From the NCBI RefSeq assembly GCF_000745485.1, contig NZ_KN050693.1, forward strand, positions 185,245 to 249,244: 64,000 nucleotides of DNA. Reading direction: 5' to 3'. This stretch comes from Methanobacterium veterum. GTDB taxonomy: Archaea > Methanobacteriota > Methanobacteria > Methanobacteriales > Methanobacteriaceae. Made by a program: the position numbers and the translations under genes. Under the pieces are notes generated by a model. That model was not told where the DNA came from and searched no databases. It was given only the letters and a program-made list of their open reading frames with translations. Each line of letters opens with the position of its first letter. Position 1 is the first letter of the stretch. Shown in pieces: positions 1 to 11,142 of the stretch.

Positions 1-1320
1 ACATACACTTATATAATTGATAAAACAGCTCCAGCAGTATCAGCAACACCTTCAAGTGTTTCTTTGTCTAAAAATTCAATTAATGTTGCTATTTCAAGTG
101 AACCAGATTCAACTATCCACTATAGATTAAACGGCGGTTCGTGGAATACATTCACTGGCAGTGGTGCAGTATCTATAAATGCTGAAGGAATTAACAGTCT
201 GGAGTTTTACGCGGTAGATACTGCAGGAAACCCTTCTGCACATAAAACATGCACTTATATAATTGATAAAACCGCTCCGGCAGTATCAGTAACACCTTCA
301 AGTGTTCCTTTGTCTAAAAATTCAATTAGTGTTCTTATTTCAAGTGAACTGGATTCGACTATTTATTATAAGGTAAATAATGGTTTATGGAGCACTTTTA
401 CAGGTTCTGGAACTGTTTTAATAAGCGGTGAAGGAATTACCGATCTGGAAATGTATGCTGTTGATGCGGCAGGTAATCCCTCAAATCCTACAATGTACAG
501 TTATGTAATTGATAAAACAGCTCCTGTAGTGGATGCAAGCCCAAAAAAAGGCTTATCCAATAGTAGCATTAGTGTAAATCTTTTAAGTGAATCTAATGCT
601 GTAATTTATTATAGGGTAAACAGCGGTTCATGGAAAACTTTTACAGGCAGCGGAACAGTTGTAATAAGTAGTGTGGGTACTAATGAGCTTGAATTCTACG
701 CGGTGGATGCTGCAGGTAATCCATCTCAACATACAACTTACCGTTATACAATCGATAAAACAGCCCCTGTAGTAACTGCAACTCCAACTGGTGGATTAGC
801 GGGCAGTATTAATGTAACCCTTTCAAGCGAATCAAATGCAAAAATTTACTACAGGATAAACAGAGGATCCTGGCACACTTTCACAGGCAAAGGAAAGGTA
901 TCCATAAATAATTCAGGAACTAACAAGCTTGAGTTTTATGCAGTTGATGCTGCAGGAAACCCTTCTGCACATAAAACATGCACTTATACAATTGATAAAA
1001 CAGCTCCAAAGGTGGTTCTGACTGCTCCAAAAGCAGGTGCCGTTGGGGTTTCAAGAACAGCCACAATCAAAATCAAATTCAGTGAAAACATTAAATCAAG
1101 TATTAACTGGTCTAAAATCTACATTAAAAACCTAAAGACAGGAAAAACAGTTGTAATCAGCAAATCAATTTTGGGAAACACCCTTTATATTAAAATGGCT
1201 TCGAAAAGATATGCCTACAGCTGGTATCAGGTTTATATTCCGATATCTGCAGTAAAAGACAGTGCAGGCAACAGTTTAGCTGCAGGGTATACGTTCCGGT
1301 TTAAAACAGGCCGGTACTAA
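1..1320 (+). CDS. Cell-surface repeat protein, 5'-truncated by the window edge
   Basis: The frame is open from base 1, so the gene begins upstream; 439 residues are visible. They form about four tandem units of roughly 80 residues, each with a YYRxNxGxWxTFTG core, a FYAVDAAGNPS motif and an IDKTAP linker. This resembles the chitobiase C-terminal/Ig-like repeats of archaeal surface proteins. The last 110 residues (from about KVVLTAPKAG) look like an SbsA-type Ig domain with the FSENI and DSAGN motifs. The protein is probably secreted and attached to the cell wall, though the signal peptide lies outside the window and no C-terminal membrane anchor is present. The repeats are also alike at DNA level (compare bases 239-270 and 967-998), so recombination could change their number. 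An adhesin role is inferred from the family. Confidence 0.85.
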   Translation, partial: TYTYIIDKTAPAVSATPSSVSLSKNSINVAISSEPDSTIHYRLNGGSWNTFTGSGAVSINAEGINSLEFYAVDTAGNPSAHKTCTYIIDKTAPAVSVTPSSVPLSKNSISVLISSELDSTIYYKVNNGLWSTFTGSGTVLISGEGITDLEMYAVDAAGNPSNPTMYSYVIDKTAPVVDASPKKGLSNSSISVNLLSESNAVIYYRVNSGSWKTFTGSGTVVISSVGTNELEFYAVDAAGNPSQHTTYRYTIDKTAPVVTATPTGGLAGSINVTLSSESNAKIYYRINRGSWHTFTGKGKVSINNSGTNKLEFYAVDAAGNPSAHKTCTYTIDKTAPKVVLTAPKAGAVGVSRTATIKIKFSENIKSSINWSKIYIKNLKTGKTVVISKSILGNTLYIKMASKRYAYSWYQVYIPISAVKDSAGNSLAAGYTFRFKTGRY

Positions 1321-1380
1321 TTTCTTTTTTATTTTTAGTTCTGGATTTTAATATTAAATTAAAGTTTTAGAGATGATAAA

Positions 1381-1884
1381 ATGGGTTGGATATACTGTCC
1401 TAACTGCAGAAATAAGATAAGTGCAAAATCAACGAGATGCTACTACTGCGGACATCCGATTAAGAAGGAATCCCATCAAAAAGAGAGGAAAACTTCAAAT
1501 AATGTGCGGTTTTGCTTATACGTAATGGGTGGAATTGCTGCAGTTATTACATTTATACCAGTGCTTCTTCAGTCTCATTTCCGTTATATCTGGCTGTTTT
1601 TTTTATTCATAATATTTTTAGTGGGTTATATCTTCGCGTACTTATTCTCATACAAATTTGAGGATAAAAAGCAGAAAGAGGCATTAAATAAATGGTTAAT
1701 TAAAAAACCGTCAAGGAGCACTATGCTCCCAGTAGAAGAAATATATTATTATAAAGGCAAGACCAATCAACAGCTCTGTCAGTACGGTGAAGCATTGGAA
1801 TGTTATAAAAAGGTCCTTGAATTAAACCCTGACTTTGAACCTGCCAGGGAAGCGAAAAAAGAAGTTGAAAAAGTTATTAAATAA
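1381..1884 (+). CDS. Zinc-ribbon membrane protein with a TPR motif
   Basis: This is a 167-residue protein. The N-terminus holds two CxxC knuckles (CPNC at about 6-9, CYYC at about 20-23), a typical zinc ribbon. Two hydrophobic segments follow at about 45-62 and 68-90. The C-terminal 50 residues contain one tetratricopeptide unit with YGEALECYKKVLELNPDF. Domain order is therefore zinc ribbon, two membrane helices, cytosolic TPR. It starts 60 bases after the upstream surface-protein gene, with GATGAT before the ATG. Such proteins are common in Methanobacteriales and have no assigned role. A scaffold for protein contacts at the membrane is a guess from the TPR alone. Confidence 0.8.
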   Translation: MGWIYCPNCRNKISAKSTRCYYCGHPIKKESHQKERKTSNNVRFCLYVMGGIAAVITFIPVLLQSHFRYIWLFFLFIIFLVGYIFAYLFSYKFEDKKQKEALNKWLIKKPSRSTMLPVEEIYYYKGKTNQQLCQYGEALECYKKVLELNPDFEPAREAKKEVEKVIK

Positions 1885-1926
1885 TATCTTTATTTCAAAA
1901 GGGTATTTAATTAGCAATAATCATCT

Positions 1927-2922
1927 TTAAACATTTATTTTTGCATCAATCTTGTTTAAAACACGTCCCTTATTTGTCACGTATACCATGTCCTCAATTC
2001 TCACACCGAAGTCATCTTTCAGGTAAATACCAGGTTCTACAGTTAGGACCATACCTTTTTCAATCACTGTCTCGTCGCGTTTAGATAAAGACGGGCTTTC
2101 GTGCACTTCAAGGCCTACGCTGTGGCCGGTTGAATGTATAAATGATTCACCGTAGCCGTACTCGGTAATCACATCCCTTGCAGCTTTATCCACTTCGCAG
2201 GCTTTAACACCGGGTTTTATGGCAGCTATTGCACTTTTCTGGGCTTCAAGTACTATATCGAATATTTCTTCATGTCTTTCAGTTTCTATAATGGTCCTTG
2301 TGGTATCTGAACAGTAGTTGTTGTAAAGGGCGCCCCAATCAATTACTATGGGTCTTTCCAGTTTATTCATGGACACATCAGCATGTGGGAGTGAAGAACG
2401 TTTCCCTGACGCGACGATAGTATCAAAAGAAGCTTTTTTGGCGCCGTTGAGCCTCATGTTATACTCTATCTCAGCCCCAATTTCGTTCTCGGTTTTACCG
2501 TCATCAAATTCAGTACTTTTAAATGCTTTTTCTGCAATTTCAAGTGCTTTTTCAATGTTTTTCAGTTCTTCATTTGTTTTTACACTTCTCATTCGCTCAA
2601 CAATACCTGTGATTTTGGTTTCAAAAGGGGCGTCTTTTTTCAGCCTCTCAAATGTTTGAATGTTCATGGAGCTTTCAAGCCCAATGACACCATTTAATGA
2701 TTCTTTAAGTTCTTTTAGTGGTTTAAGCTCTTCAACAGGGATTTTTGAATTTAAGATGGCATCTTCCATGTCCATCTGGTTGGTTAAAAGTACAGGCTCA
2801 TCTTTTACCACCAAAATTGACGCTGCTGAGGGCATGAATCCTGCTAAATAGTTTATATTATTTGGGTTTAAGATAAGTAGTGTATCTATGTTTTCTTTCT
2901 GCATTTGGTCGATTATTTTCAT
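1927..2922 (-). CDS. M24 family aminopeptidase, Xaa-Pro dipeptidase type
   Basis: This 331-residue protein has the two-domain layout of prolidases and aminopeptidase P: a creatinase-like N-terminal domain (about 1-120) and a pita-bread catalytic domain. The dinuclear metal ligands are visible: Asp in VIDWGA and in CSDTTR, His in HSTGHSVGL, Glu in TVEPGIYL and Glu in VRIEDM. It should be a cytosolic enzyme removing N-terminal residues next to proline. The ATG has GAGG seven bases upstream, which fixes the start. It is monocistronic and faces the preceding TPR gene. Fine substrate specificity (dipeptidase versus aminopeptidase) cannot be told from sequence. Confidence 0.9.
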   Translation of the reverse strand: MKIIDQMQKENIDTLLILNPNNINYLAGFMPSAASILVVKDEPVLLTNQMDMEDAILNSKIPVEELKPLKELKESLNGVIGLESSMNIQTFERLKKDAPFETKITGIVERMRSVKTNEELKNIEKALEIAEKAFKSTEFDDGKTENEIGAEIEYNMRLNGAKKASFDTIVASGKRSSLPHADVSMNKLERPIVIDWGALYNNYCSDTTRTIIETERHEEIFDIVLEAQKSAIAAIKPGVKACEVDKAARDVITEYGYGESFIHSTGHSVGLEVHESPSLSKRDETVIEKGMVLTVEPGIYLKDDFGVRIEDMVYVTNKGRVLNKIDAKINV

Positions 2923-3021
2923 GATTTTTCCTCAAAAATGTTGTTTTTTGGTTTGGAAGCTATATATTCCTTACGCAGACTTTATTTTCGTGGTTTCAGA
3001 AACTGAGTTAATTTTTTAAAG

Positions 3022-3474
3022 TTATAAGTTTCCTTTAATCGCGTCCATAAGCTTTGCCATGATGTCTTCAGGTACTTTCCTTTCTATCGGCTGGGGAATG
3101 TATCCAAAATCAGGGTCTTCAAAAGTTATACCTTCAAATTCTACCTTGTGGGCATAACGCGGTATGAAGTGCCAGTGAATTTCAGGATTAGGCGGATTCT
3201 CCCTGTATGCTTTATTCATGAAGCAGCTCCAGTTAAAAAGTGTTGGATTGAATGTTTTGGTTAAAGTGATTTCTAATTTTTCTACAATTTCCCTAAATTC
3301 CTCCCATTCATCACTTTCCAGGTCGCTTAATTTATTACACTGTCTTTTAAGCACAACTACTCCTGTTCCAAGGAATCTCTGGCTTGGAGCAAGGAAAATC
3401 ATCCAGTGTTCTGTTTCATAAATTAAATTTCCATAAGCACCAGGTATTTGACAGTATTCACATTTTACTTCCAT
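3022..3474 (-). CDS. HIT-family nucleotide hydrolase
   Basis: The 150-residue product carries the histidine-triad signature as EIHWHFIPRY near residue 107, a close variant of HxHxH. A CxxC-like pair near the N-terminus (CEYC at about 5-8) matches HIT proteins that bind zinc. Family members hydrolyse dinucleoside polyphosphates or nucleoside phosphoramidates. An AAGGGT ribosome site precedes the ATG. It lies 99 bases upstream of the M24 peptidase on the same strand, so the two could be co-transcribed. The substrate is unknown. Confidence 0.82.
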   Translation of the reverse strand: MEVKCEYCQIPGAYGNLIYETEHWMIFLAPSQRFLGTGVVVLKRQCNKLSDLESDEWEEFREIVEKLEITLTKTFNPTLFNWSCFMNKAYRENPPNPEIHWHFIPRYAHKVEFEGITFEDPDFGYIPQPIERKVPEDIMAKLMDAIKGNL

Positions 3475-3794
3475 TTTTATACCCTTTTTAAACTTAAAAA
3501 TAATTTATGTAGATTAATAATTATCTCTTTATATTTATTTAAATTCTTCCCTTTAATTATATGAATATGGACTGTCTGGACGTTATTATAGTATTAACTG
3601 CTGTTTTTTATAATTTATAGCTAAAATAATCCTATTTATTAATAAATTGTGGAGTTTCATATGTAATTTTTAAATATGTGAAAAAATACAGAGAATTATA
3701 GAAAATAATGATTAGTTAAGCATTAATTAATTTGATGGTTTGTTTGGGCAGCTTAAGGGATTTAAAGTAATTATCAAGCTAAAAGAGGCAGATT
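3475..3794. other. Intergenic region between divergent genes
   Basis: This AT-rich spacer separates the HIT gene and the alcohol dehydrogenase. It must hold the promoters of both. No open frame with a plausible ribosome site and no strong inverted repeat was seen. Confidence 0.5.
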
Positions 3795-4958
3795 ATGGAT
3801 ATTCAAAATATGGAACTTCGAAAATTTGTTGCTCCGGAACTTGTATTTGGTTTAGATGCTCGACTTTTAGCTGGCAGATACGCTAAAAACTTCGGAGCCC
3901 AGAAGGTTTTGATAGTTTCAGATCCGGGAATTATCAATGCAGGATGGCTGGATGAAATACTACCTGTTTTAGAAAGTGAAGGGCTTCCATATGAAATTTA
4001 TAAAGATGTTAAGCCTAATTCAAAGGAAAATGATGTAATAAAAGGGTCTGAACTGTATAAAAATGAAGAATGCAATGCTATAGTTGCACTAGGTGGCGGC
4101 AGTACTTTAGATTGTGCTAAAGGCATTGGAATTGTAAGTTCTAATAATAAAAACATACTTGAATTTGAAGGTGTGGATAAAGTTTATAACCCTATACCTC
4201 CTTTAATTTGTATACCCACCACTGCAGGATCATCAGCAGATGTTTCACAGTTTGCAGTAATTATGGATCAAAAAAGAAAAGTAAAAATATCAATTATCAG
4301 TAAAGCAGTAGTTCCAGATGTTGCTTTGATTGATCCTATCACCACAACAACTATGGATAACTATTTGACAGCTTGTACGGGTTTAGATGCGTTAACTCAC
4401 GCTATTGAGGCCTATGTTTCCAATGCAAGTTCTCCACTTACTGATACTCATGCTTTAAATGCAATACGCCTTATATGGTCAAGTTTAGCAAAAATAATTC
4501 ATAATCCTAATGATCTTGGGCTGCGTGGAAATATGATGCTTGGGAGTTTGGAAGCAGGACTGGCATTTTCAAATGCGAGTCTGGGAGCTGTCCATGCAAT
4601 GGCACATAGTTTAGGTGGTTTCTTAGACTTGTCTCATGGAGAATGCAATGCAGTTCTTTTAGACCATGTTGTTGATTTCAATTTTGATGCAGAACCTGTA
4701 AGGTATCAGCGTATAGGTGAAGCGATGGGAATTAATTTCAGCAGAATGACTAAAATCGAGAAAAAGACAGCAATTATACATAAATTAAAGCATTTAAAAG
4801 AATCGATTGGAATTGATCACACCCTTAGACAAATGGGAGTTAAAGAGAGTGATATTGCTCAACTTTCAAAAAATGCAATGGAAGATTCATGTATTGTAAC
4901 TAACCCCCGTAGGCCAGAGCAGAAAGATATAGAGGAAATATTTAGAAATGCACTTTAA
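3795..4958 (+). CDS. Iron-containing alcohol dehydrogenase (group III)
   Basis: This 387-residue oxidoreductase has the NAD(P)-binding motif GGGSTLDCAKGIG near residue 98. The metal ligands of group III dehydrogenases are present: Asp and His in GLDALTHAIEAY (about 195-206), and His residues in VHAMAHSLGG and DLSHGECNAV (about 265-285). Length matches the family (380-400). Some hydrogenotrophic methanogens oxidise secondary alcohols as electron donors, but group III enzymes also reduce aldehydes, so the substrate cannot be assigned. The ATG follows AAAAGAGGCAG. The gene stands alone, with a long repeat-bearing spacer before the next gene. Confidence 0.9.
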   Translation: MDIQNMELRKFVAPELVFGLDARLLAGRYAKNFGAQKVLIVSDPGIINAGWLDEILPVLESEGLPYEIYKDVKPNSKENDVIKGSELYKNEECNAIVALGGGSTLDCAKGIGIVSSNNKNILEFEGVDKVYNPIPPLICIPTTAGSSADVSQFAVIMDQKRKVKISIISKAVVPDVALIDPITTTTMDNYLTACTGLDALTHAIEAYVSNASSPLTDTHALNAIRLIWSSLAKIIHNPNDLGLRGNMMLGSLEAGLAFSNASLGAVHAMAHSLGGFLDLSHGECNAVLLDHVVDFNFDAEPVRYQRIGEAMGINFSRMTKIEKKTAIIHKLKHLKESIGIDHTLRQMGVKESDIAQLSKNAMEDSCIVTNPRRPEQKDIEEIFRNAL

Positions 4959-4963
4959 TTCTG

Positions 4964-5303
4964 GATTGTACGCTTAATAGATTAATGCCGCGAATCCATG
5001 ATTAAATATTATTATAAATAACTTTCTAAGTAAAGGAGATATGTAAATGCACGTTGGATCGTAGGCTTAAATACAAGTTAAATACCTAAATTCGCGACTA
5101 AATATTAAAATTAACTCTTGGAATATGGGAAATATTTAAATTAACTTTGACGATGGATTAAACTCTTAAATTGGCTGCAGTGCATTTAATTCATAATTAA
5201 ACATGCGGAAATTAACTCTTTGAATAAGGGAGATATGCAAATGTCCTTTGAACCGATGATGAAACATGCAGAAATTAATTTTTTAAATAATGGAGATATA
5301 TAA
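4964..5303 (+). repeat. Degenerate tandem repeat array upstream of a histidine kinase gene
   Basis: About four diverged units of 60-100 bases lie head to tail. Each runs from a GGATnGTAnGCTTAA-like start through ATTAAC blocks to a GGGAGATAT-like end. The GGAGATAT, GGGAAATAT, GGGAGATAT and GGAGATAT ends fall near 5035, 5127, 5228 and 5292. Three of the four are followed by AAATG, so the array repeats a Shine-Dalgarno plus start codon. The last copy supplies the true start of the kinase. Unit boundaries are judged by eye. Confidence 0.6.
5241..5303 (+). promoter_or_regulatory. Leader ORF (20 codons) abutting the kinase start
   Basis: An ATG with a good ribosome site (GGGAGATATGCAA) opens a 20-codon frame whose TAA ends at 5303, directly against the kinase ATG at 5304. 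It could serve for translational coupling or as a leader peptide, or be a relic of repeat duplication. Its sequence contains no run of a single amino acid that would suggest classical attenuation. Confidence 0.4.
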
Positions 5304-6809
<1,506 letters not shown>

Positions 6810-6941
6810 GCAAATATTTTAATTAAGGTGATATTGTCTCTATTTTTTAAGAATTTAAACGTTATTTTCAATTTAAGGTAAAAATATTAAATTTTGGACG
6901 CAGTAGAAAGTATTTTATATATTAAATTACATTCAGTAAAT

Positions 6942-7544
6942 ATGGTAAAATTCACAGCAAGAGAGATCAGAGATATTATAATTTCACTGCTTGTTATATC
7001 ACTTGCATTTGATTACATAATAAATGGACGCGATCTAGACGCTACAATCGCTAACTTTGGGTATATGGTGGTTGTAGTTGGGTTTGGATTTGTGCTGCAT
7101 GAATTAGCTCATAAATTCACGGCTATAAGATACGGCTACTGGGCAGAATATAAGATGTGGTTCCAGGGTTTAATTTTAGCTTTAATTACATCATACTTTG
7201 GATTTGTATTTGCAGCGCCAGGGGCAGTTTATATCCACGGATATAATATCAAAAAATCGGAAAATGGTATAATATCCCTTGCAGGACCTGCTACTAATAT
7301 AATACTGGCTGTGCTGTTTTTAATGGCAATGCCTTTAGCTGCACAATATAATCTTTTAGGGCTGGCTGTTTTAGGGGCTACAATAAACAGCTTTTTAGCA
7401 GTTTTCAATTTAATACCCCTCGTTGTACTTGACGGAGCTAAAATTTTCAGGTGGAATCCTTTAATATGGATAGCTTCAATGGTACTGGCGTTAATACTGC
7501 TGGCCTATTCATTATTTGGTGTCAATATCTTCAGCATGCTTTAA
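6942..7544 (+). CDS. Site-2 protease family membrane metalloprotease (M50)
   Basis: The protein has the zinc-binding HELAHKF motif near residue 50 and a second conserved motif NLIPLVVLDGAKIF, whose Asp is the third zinc ligand. About six hydrophobic segments place the active site in the membrane. Members cleave transmembrane regulators or other membrane proteins. The frame can be extended to a TTG at 6894. The ATG at 6942 is preferred because the family start MVKFTxxEIRD falls there, although neither site has a clear ribosome-binding sequence. With this start the product is 200 residues. No partner or substrate is encoded nearby. Confidence 0.85.
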   Translation: MVKFTAREIRDIIISLLVISLAFDYIINGRDLDATIANFGYMVVVVGFGFVLHELAHKFTAIRYGYWAEYKMWFQGLILALITSYFGFVFAAPGAVYIHGYNIKKSENGIISLAGPATNIILAVLFLMAMPLAAQYNLLGLAVLGATINSFLAVFNLIPLVVLDGAKIFRWNPLIWIASMVLALILLAYSLFGVNIFSML

Positions 7545-7649
7545 ATAATTTTTAATATTATAAAACAGCAAATATTTCAAGGATATGGAAACACCTAATG
7601 AATCTTAGATAAAATAAAATTTTGAATATGAACTGTTTCAAGTGATGTT

Positions 7650-8861
7650 ATGTTTAAAGAAGTTCCAGTAAAATATTTCGGATGTACACACAGGGCAATG
7701 CCTCCAGAAGAAACTATAAACTGGGTAAAAGGTAAATTAAAAGCTGCAGGGGTAACAAGGGTGGCTGAAATAACTCACCTTGATAGAATTGGGATACCTG
7801 TTTATTCTGCAATAAGGCCGTCTGCTGCAGAGGGCGCTGTAAGTATTTACGCTGGAAAAGGGGCTACAAAAGATCAGGCTAAAGCATCAGCCATGATGGA
7901 AGCTTTTGAGAGATATTCTGCAGAGCTCTCAGAAGATGACATAAAAAATAATTTAATTTCAGCATGTTTTGGAGAAATGGATGGGTGCATGGATCCTGAA
8001 TCACTTATACTGCCTAATTTACCCTTTGATCTGCGGGAAAAAGAATTGAACTGGGTAAAGTCAGTAAATATAAGGGACGATAAAGAATATCTGGTGCCGG
8101 CTAATTCTGTATTTCACCCGTATGTCACTTCGAATGACACCAGCCTATTTAAATCAAATACAAATGGACTTGCATCTGGAAATAGGGTAGAAGAAGCTAT
8201 ATTTCATGGTATGATGGAAGTTATTGAAAGGGATGCATGGAGCATATTTGAAACTAAGCGAAAAAAGGCGGTTGAAATAGACCTTGAATCCATCGAAAAT
8301 CCCCTTATCAAGGAACTCCTGGACAAATTCAGAAAAGAGGGAGTGGATGTTAAGCTTGTAAATTTAACATCTGATATTGAAGCGGCCACAATCGCGGCAG
8401 TTTCAGATGATACTGTTTTAAAAGACCCTGCATTACTCACACTTGGTGTTGGAACCCATTTAGACCCTGAAATAGCAGCTATGAGGGCGTTGACTGAAGT
8501 GGCCCAGAGCCGCGCCACCCAGATTCACGGTACAAGAGAAGACACCACTAGGGCAGTTTTCATGAGAAAAGCGGGCTATGAGCGGATGAAACGGATGAAT
8601 AAGCACTGGTTCGGTGAATCTGAAGAAGTTATTGATTTGAATGAGATCAAAAACCATGCTGGAAAATCTTTCAAGGAAGATATTGAAACGTCCATGAATC
8701 TTTTAGAAAAAGTAGGGTTTAAAGATGTTCTATTTGTGGACCTTACCCGAGAAGAAATTGAAATTCCTGTTGTAAGGGTTATAATTCCGGGTTTGGAAGT
8801 TTATTCTATTGATACTACTCGGGTTGGAAAGAGGCTCAGGCAAAGGGCAAAAGCCAGTTAA
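7650..8861 (+). CDS. ycaO: YcaO-related McrA-glycine thioamidation protein (methanogenesis marker 1)
   Basis: This 403-residue YcaO-domain protein begins with [16 protein letters not shown] and holds [21 protein letters not shown] and ERDAW motifs that form the ATP site. It ends in [16 protein letters not shown], as in methanogen marker protein 1. In methanogens this enzyme uses ATP and sulfide to turn an active-site glycine of methyl-CoM reductase (McrA) into thioglycine. The TfuA partner often found beside ycaO is not adjacent here. The ATG follows GTGATGTT. The gene appears monocistronic and ends inside a possible terminator hairpin. Confidence 0.92.
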   Translation: MFKEVPVKYFGCTHRAMPPEETINWVKGKLKAAGVTRVAEITHLDRIGIPVYSAIRPSAAEGAVSIYAGKGATKDQAKASAMMEAFERYSAELSEDDIKNNLISACFGEMDGCMDPESLILPNLPFDLREKELNWVKSVNIRDDKEYLVPANSVFHPYVTSNDTSLFKSNTNGLASGNRVEEAIFHGMMEVIERDAWSIFETKRKKAVEIDLESIENPLIKELLDKFRKEGVDVKLVNLTSDIEAATIAAVSDDTVLKDPALLTLGVGTHLDPEIAAMRALTEVAQSRATQIHGTREDTTRAVFMRKAGYERMKRMNKHWFGESEEVIDLNEIKNHAGKSFKEDIETSMNLLEKVGFKDVLFVDLTREEIEIPVVRVIIPGLEVYSIDTTRVGKRLRQRAKAS

Positions 8862-8879
8862 AATGGCATTTACTGGCTT
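8851..8879 (+). terminator. Hairpin at the end of ycaO
   Basis: AAGCCAGT (8851-8858) pairs with ACTGGCTT (8872-8879) and is followed by T-rich sequence. The stem overlaps the ycaO stop codon. Confidence 0.45.
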
Positions 8880-9053
8880 TATTCCTTATTTTATGCTTTA
8901 AAATTTATTATTATAAAAATTTAAACGATTTTTTATCTAAAATTTGCTCCTTTTTTATTTATCATCGGCGGGATATATGAAAAAATATTTAGTTTATATT
9001 ACTTAATAGTAAACTGTTGTACTTATTTGATTTTTAATTTGAGGTATGTTTAG

Positions 9054-9755
9054 ATGGCAGCCCAAAACAGCAAAATCAGTTCTGGTCAAATAATATTTTC
9101 AGTTGTATGGATCGTTTTACTTCCAGTACTGCTTCTTGTTCTTGCGGGGGACTGGTTCTGGATTCAAGGATGGTTTTTTAATATATGGTATATTGTGCTG
9201 GGTTTTTCAACTGTTATTTATCTGTATTTTAAAGATCCGGAATTACTTCTTGAAAGACTTAGAAAGCCCGGAACAGGCGGAGAAAAGGGATGGGATAAAT
9301 ACTGGCTTTTTATATTTTTAATCCTGTTTATGATCTGGTTTGTAATCATGCCTTTAGATGCTAAAAGATATTTATGGACCATTAACTTCCCATTGTGGCT
9401 GGAGGTTATTGGGGGAATCTTATTATTAATTGGGTTTTACTTTACATTTCGGGCTCTGGCTGATAATCCCTATGCATCGGCTGAAGTTAGAATACAAAAA
9501 GATCGGAAACAGCAGGTTGTTTCAACAGGTGTTTATGGGTTTGTAAGGCATCCAATGTATCTTGGGGGAATAACATATTTAATAGGGGCGCCCTTACTTT
9601 TGGGCTCTAAATATGGGCTTTTGCTGGGTATATTAATGGGAATTTTTATTGTGGTAAGAATAATTGGAGAAGAAAAGGCGCTAATTGGAGAATTAGAAGG
9701 TTATGAAGATTACAAAAAGAAGGTTAAATACAGGTTAATTCCTTTTGTTTGGTAG
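9054..9755 (+). CDS. Isoprenylcysteine methyltransferase-like membrane protein, copy 1
   Basis: This 233-residue protein has about five membrane helices. Its C-terminal half carries the ICMT/PEMT-type signature STGVYGFVRHPMYLGG (about 157-172) and IGEEKALIGELEGYEDYKKKV (about 203 on), where SAM binds. Family members methylate small hydrophobic or prenylated substrates at the membrane. Archaea are not known to make prenyl-cysteine proteins, so the substrate is open. GAGGT lies nine bases before the ATG. A close paralogue follows at 10025 on the same strand, 269 bases downstream, with its own leader. Confidence 0.82.
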   Translation: MAAQNSKISSGQIIFSVVWIVLLPVLLLVLAGDWFWIQGWFFNIWYIVLGFSTVIYLYFKDPELLLERLRKPGTGGEKGWDKYWLFIFLILFMIWFVIMPLDAKRYLWTINFPLWLEVIGGILLLIGFYFTFRALADNPYASAEVRIQKDRKQQVVSTGVYGFVRHPMYLGGITYLIGAPLLLGSKYGLLLGILMGIFIVVRIIGEEKALIGELEGYEDYKKKVKYRLIPFVW

Positions 9756-10024
9756 TAAAAGTATTAATTTTTTATTTTGAATATTTAAAAATGATTTTTT
9801 TTAAACAATTTCTTTTGAGTTTAATTATTAGATAAATAGTTAATACACTTAAAAACCCCTAAACAAATTCTGATTTTATATATCTATTTCTATAATCACA
9901 GGCGTGTTTATTAACTTATGAAAAAATATTTAACGATGTATTAATAAATACTATAATGAGTATTAAAAATTGATAGTCTGAAAATTTGAATAAAAGGCTA
10001 TAAAATTGATATGGAGACGTTTTA

Positions 10025-10744
10025 GTGGATACTGAAAAGAATTATGAGGGCTTTACAGTAGATGAGGGAAAAAAAGAAATTATAACGCAAACTATTTCTC
10101 TTTGCATATGGTTCGCATTTATTCTTTTCCTTTCAGGAAACTGGTTCTGGATTGGAGGTTGGATATTTGCTCTGTGGTTTATTGGACTTACCCTGGCCCG
10201 AAACATTTATTTACATCGCAAAGACCCTGAATTACTTAAAGAAAGATCTATGAAACCTGGAACAGGTAATCAGAAGGGATGGGATAAATATCTCATGTAC
10301 ATAATTGGAGCGATCTTTATAACATGGTTTTTAATCATGCCGCTGGATGCTCAAAGATTTGCATGGACCACTAACTTCCCAGTATGGCTGCAGGTTGTTG
10401 GTGGAATCTTACTTGTAATATCATTCTTCTTCTCATACAGGGCATATACAGACAACACTTTCTTATCCCCATTAGTTAGAATACAAACAGAACGAAAGCA
10501 GAAGGTAGTTTCAACTGGAGTTTATGGGTTTGTAAGGCACCCTTTATATTTGGGAGATGCGCTGTTCTTTATAGGGACCCCACTTCTCTTAGGCTCTAAA
10601 TATGGACTTATACTTGGAGTAGTGATGCTCTTTATCATTGCAGTGAGGATCGTTGGGGAAGAAAAGATGCTGGTTGAAGATCTGGAAGGATACTCTGACT
10701 ACCAGAATAAAGTAAAAAGCAGGCTTATTCCATTTTTATGGTAA
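10025..10744 (+). CDS. Isoprenylcysteine methyltransferase-like membrane protein, copy 2
   Basis: This is a 239-residue paralogue of the preceding gene with the same topology and signature (STGVYGFVRHPLYLGD, GEEKMLVEDLEGYSDY). Both share FWIxGW near the N-terminus, the RKPGTG/MKPGTG turn, KGWDKY, and matching C-terminal RLIPFxW ends, so a local duplication is clear. The start is GTG, preceded by GGAGACGTTTTA. Its N-terminus has an extra acidic stretch (about 1-20) that copy 1 lacks. Membrane SAM-dependent methylation of an unknown lipid or small molecule is inferred. Confidence 0.82.
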   Translation: MDTEKNYEGFTVDEGKKEIITQTISLCIWFAFILFLSGNWFWIGGWIFALWFIGLTLARNIYLHRKDPELLKERSMKPGTGNQKGWDKYLMYIIGAIFITWFLIMPLDAQRFAWTTNFPVWLQVVGGILLVISFFFSYRAYTDNTFLSPLVRIQTERKQKVVSTGVYGFVRHPLYLGDALFFIGTPLLLGSKYGLILGVVMLFIIAVRIVGEEKMLVEDLEGYSDYQNKVKSRLIPFLW

Positions 10745-11076
10745 GTCTCAAATTATTTTTTTTAACGATTATGTGTATGAATTATGCTTTCTTTAAATCT
10801 AATTTGAATATATGAATTAAAAAAATTGTAGTTTATTACAGATACGCTTATATAATTACATTATTTATACAATCCCAGGGCATGGGCGTTATATGGATTA
10901 AATGAATTTATAAACTTATTTTGAATGTTTAATGATGCATTTTGAAATTAATACTTAAATTTTTTGTTTGTTGCTAATAAATACTAAAAATATAGATGAA
11001 AATGGAGAATAACTGCATATATGGGAATAAAAAGTAATACCTTATATGATGGATACACAGTTTAAGTGGGGATTTT
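10745..11076. other. Intergenic region, no gene seen
   Basis: AT-rich sequence of about 330 bases. It holds TATA-like blocks (near 10850-10870) and ends in the GTGGGGA ribosome-like site discussed for the next gene. No convincing small ORF or structured element was found. Confidence 0.4.
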
Positions 11077-11142
11077 ATTTCATCTAGAAACGAGTCCGCA
11101 GAAACTGAAAATGATTTTAAAAAATCTGTAAACGTTACGAAA

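Noticed and set aside
2348..2851. Plus-strand ORFs of 103 and 63 codons opposite the M24 peptidase
   Set aside because: They are antisense frames of a clear enzyme gene, Ser-rich as expected for the opposite strand, and without ribosome sites. The same holds for other antisense frames in the cdh and pst genes.
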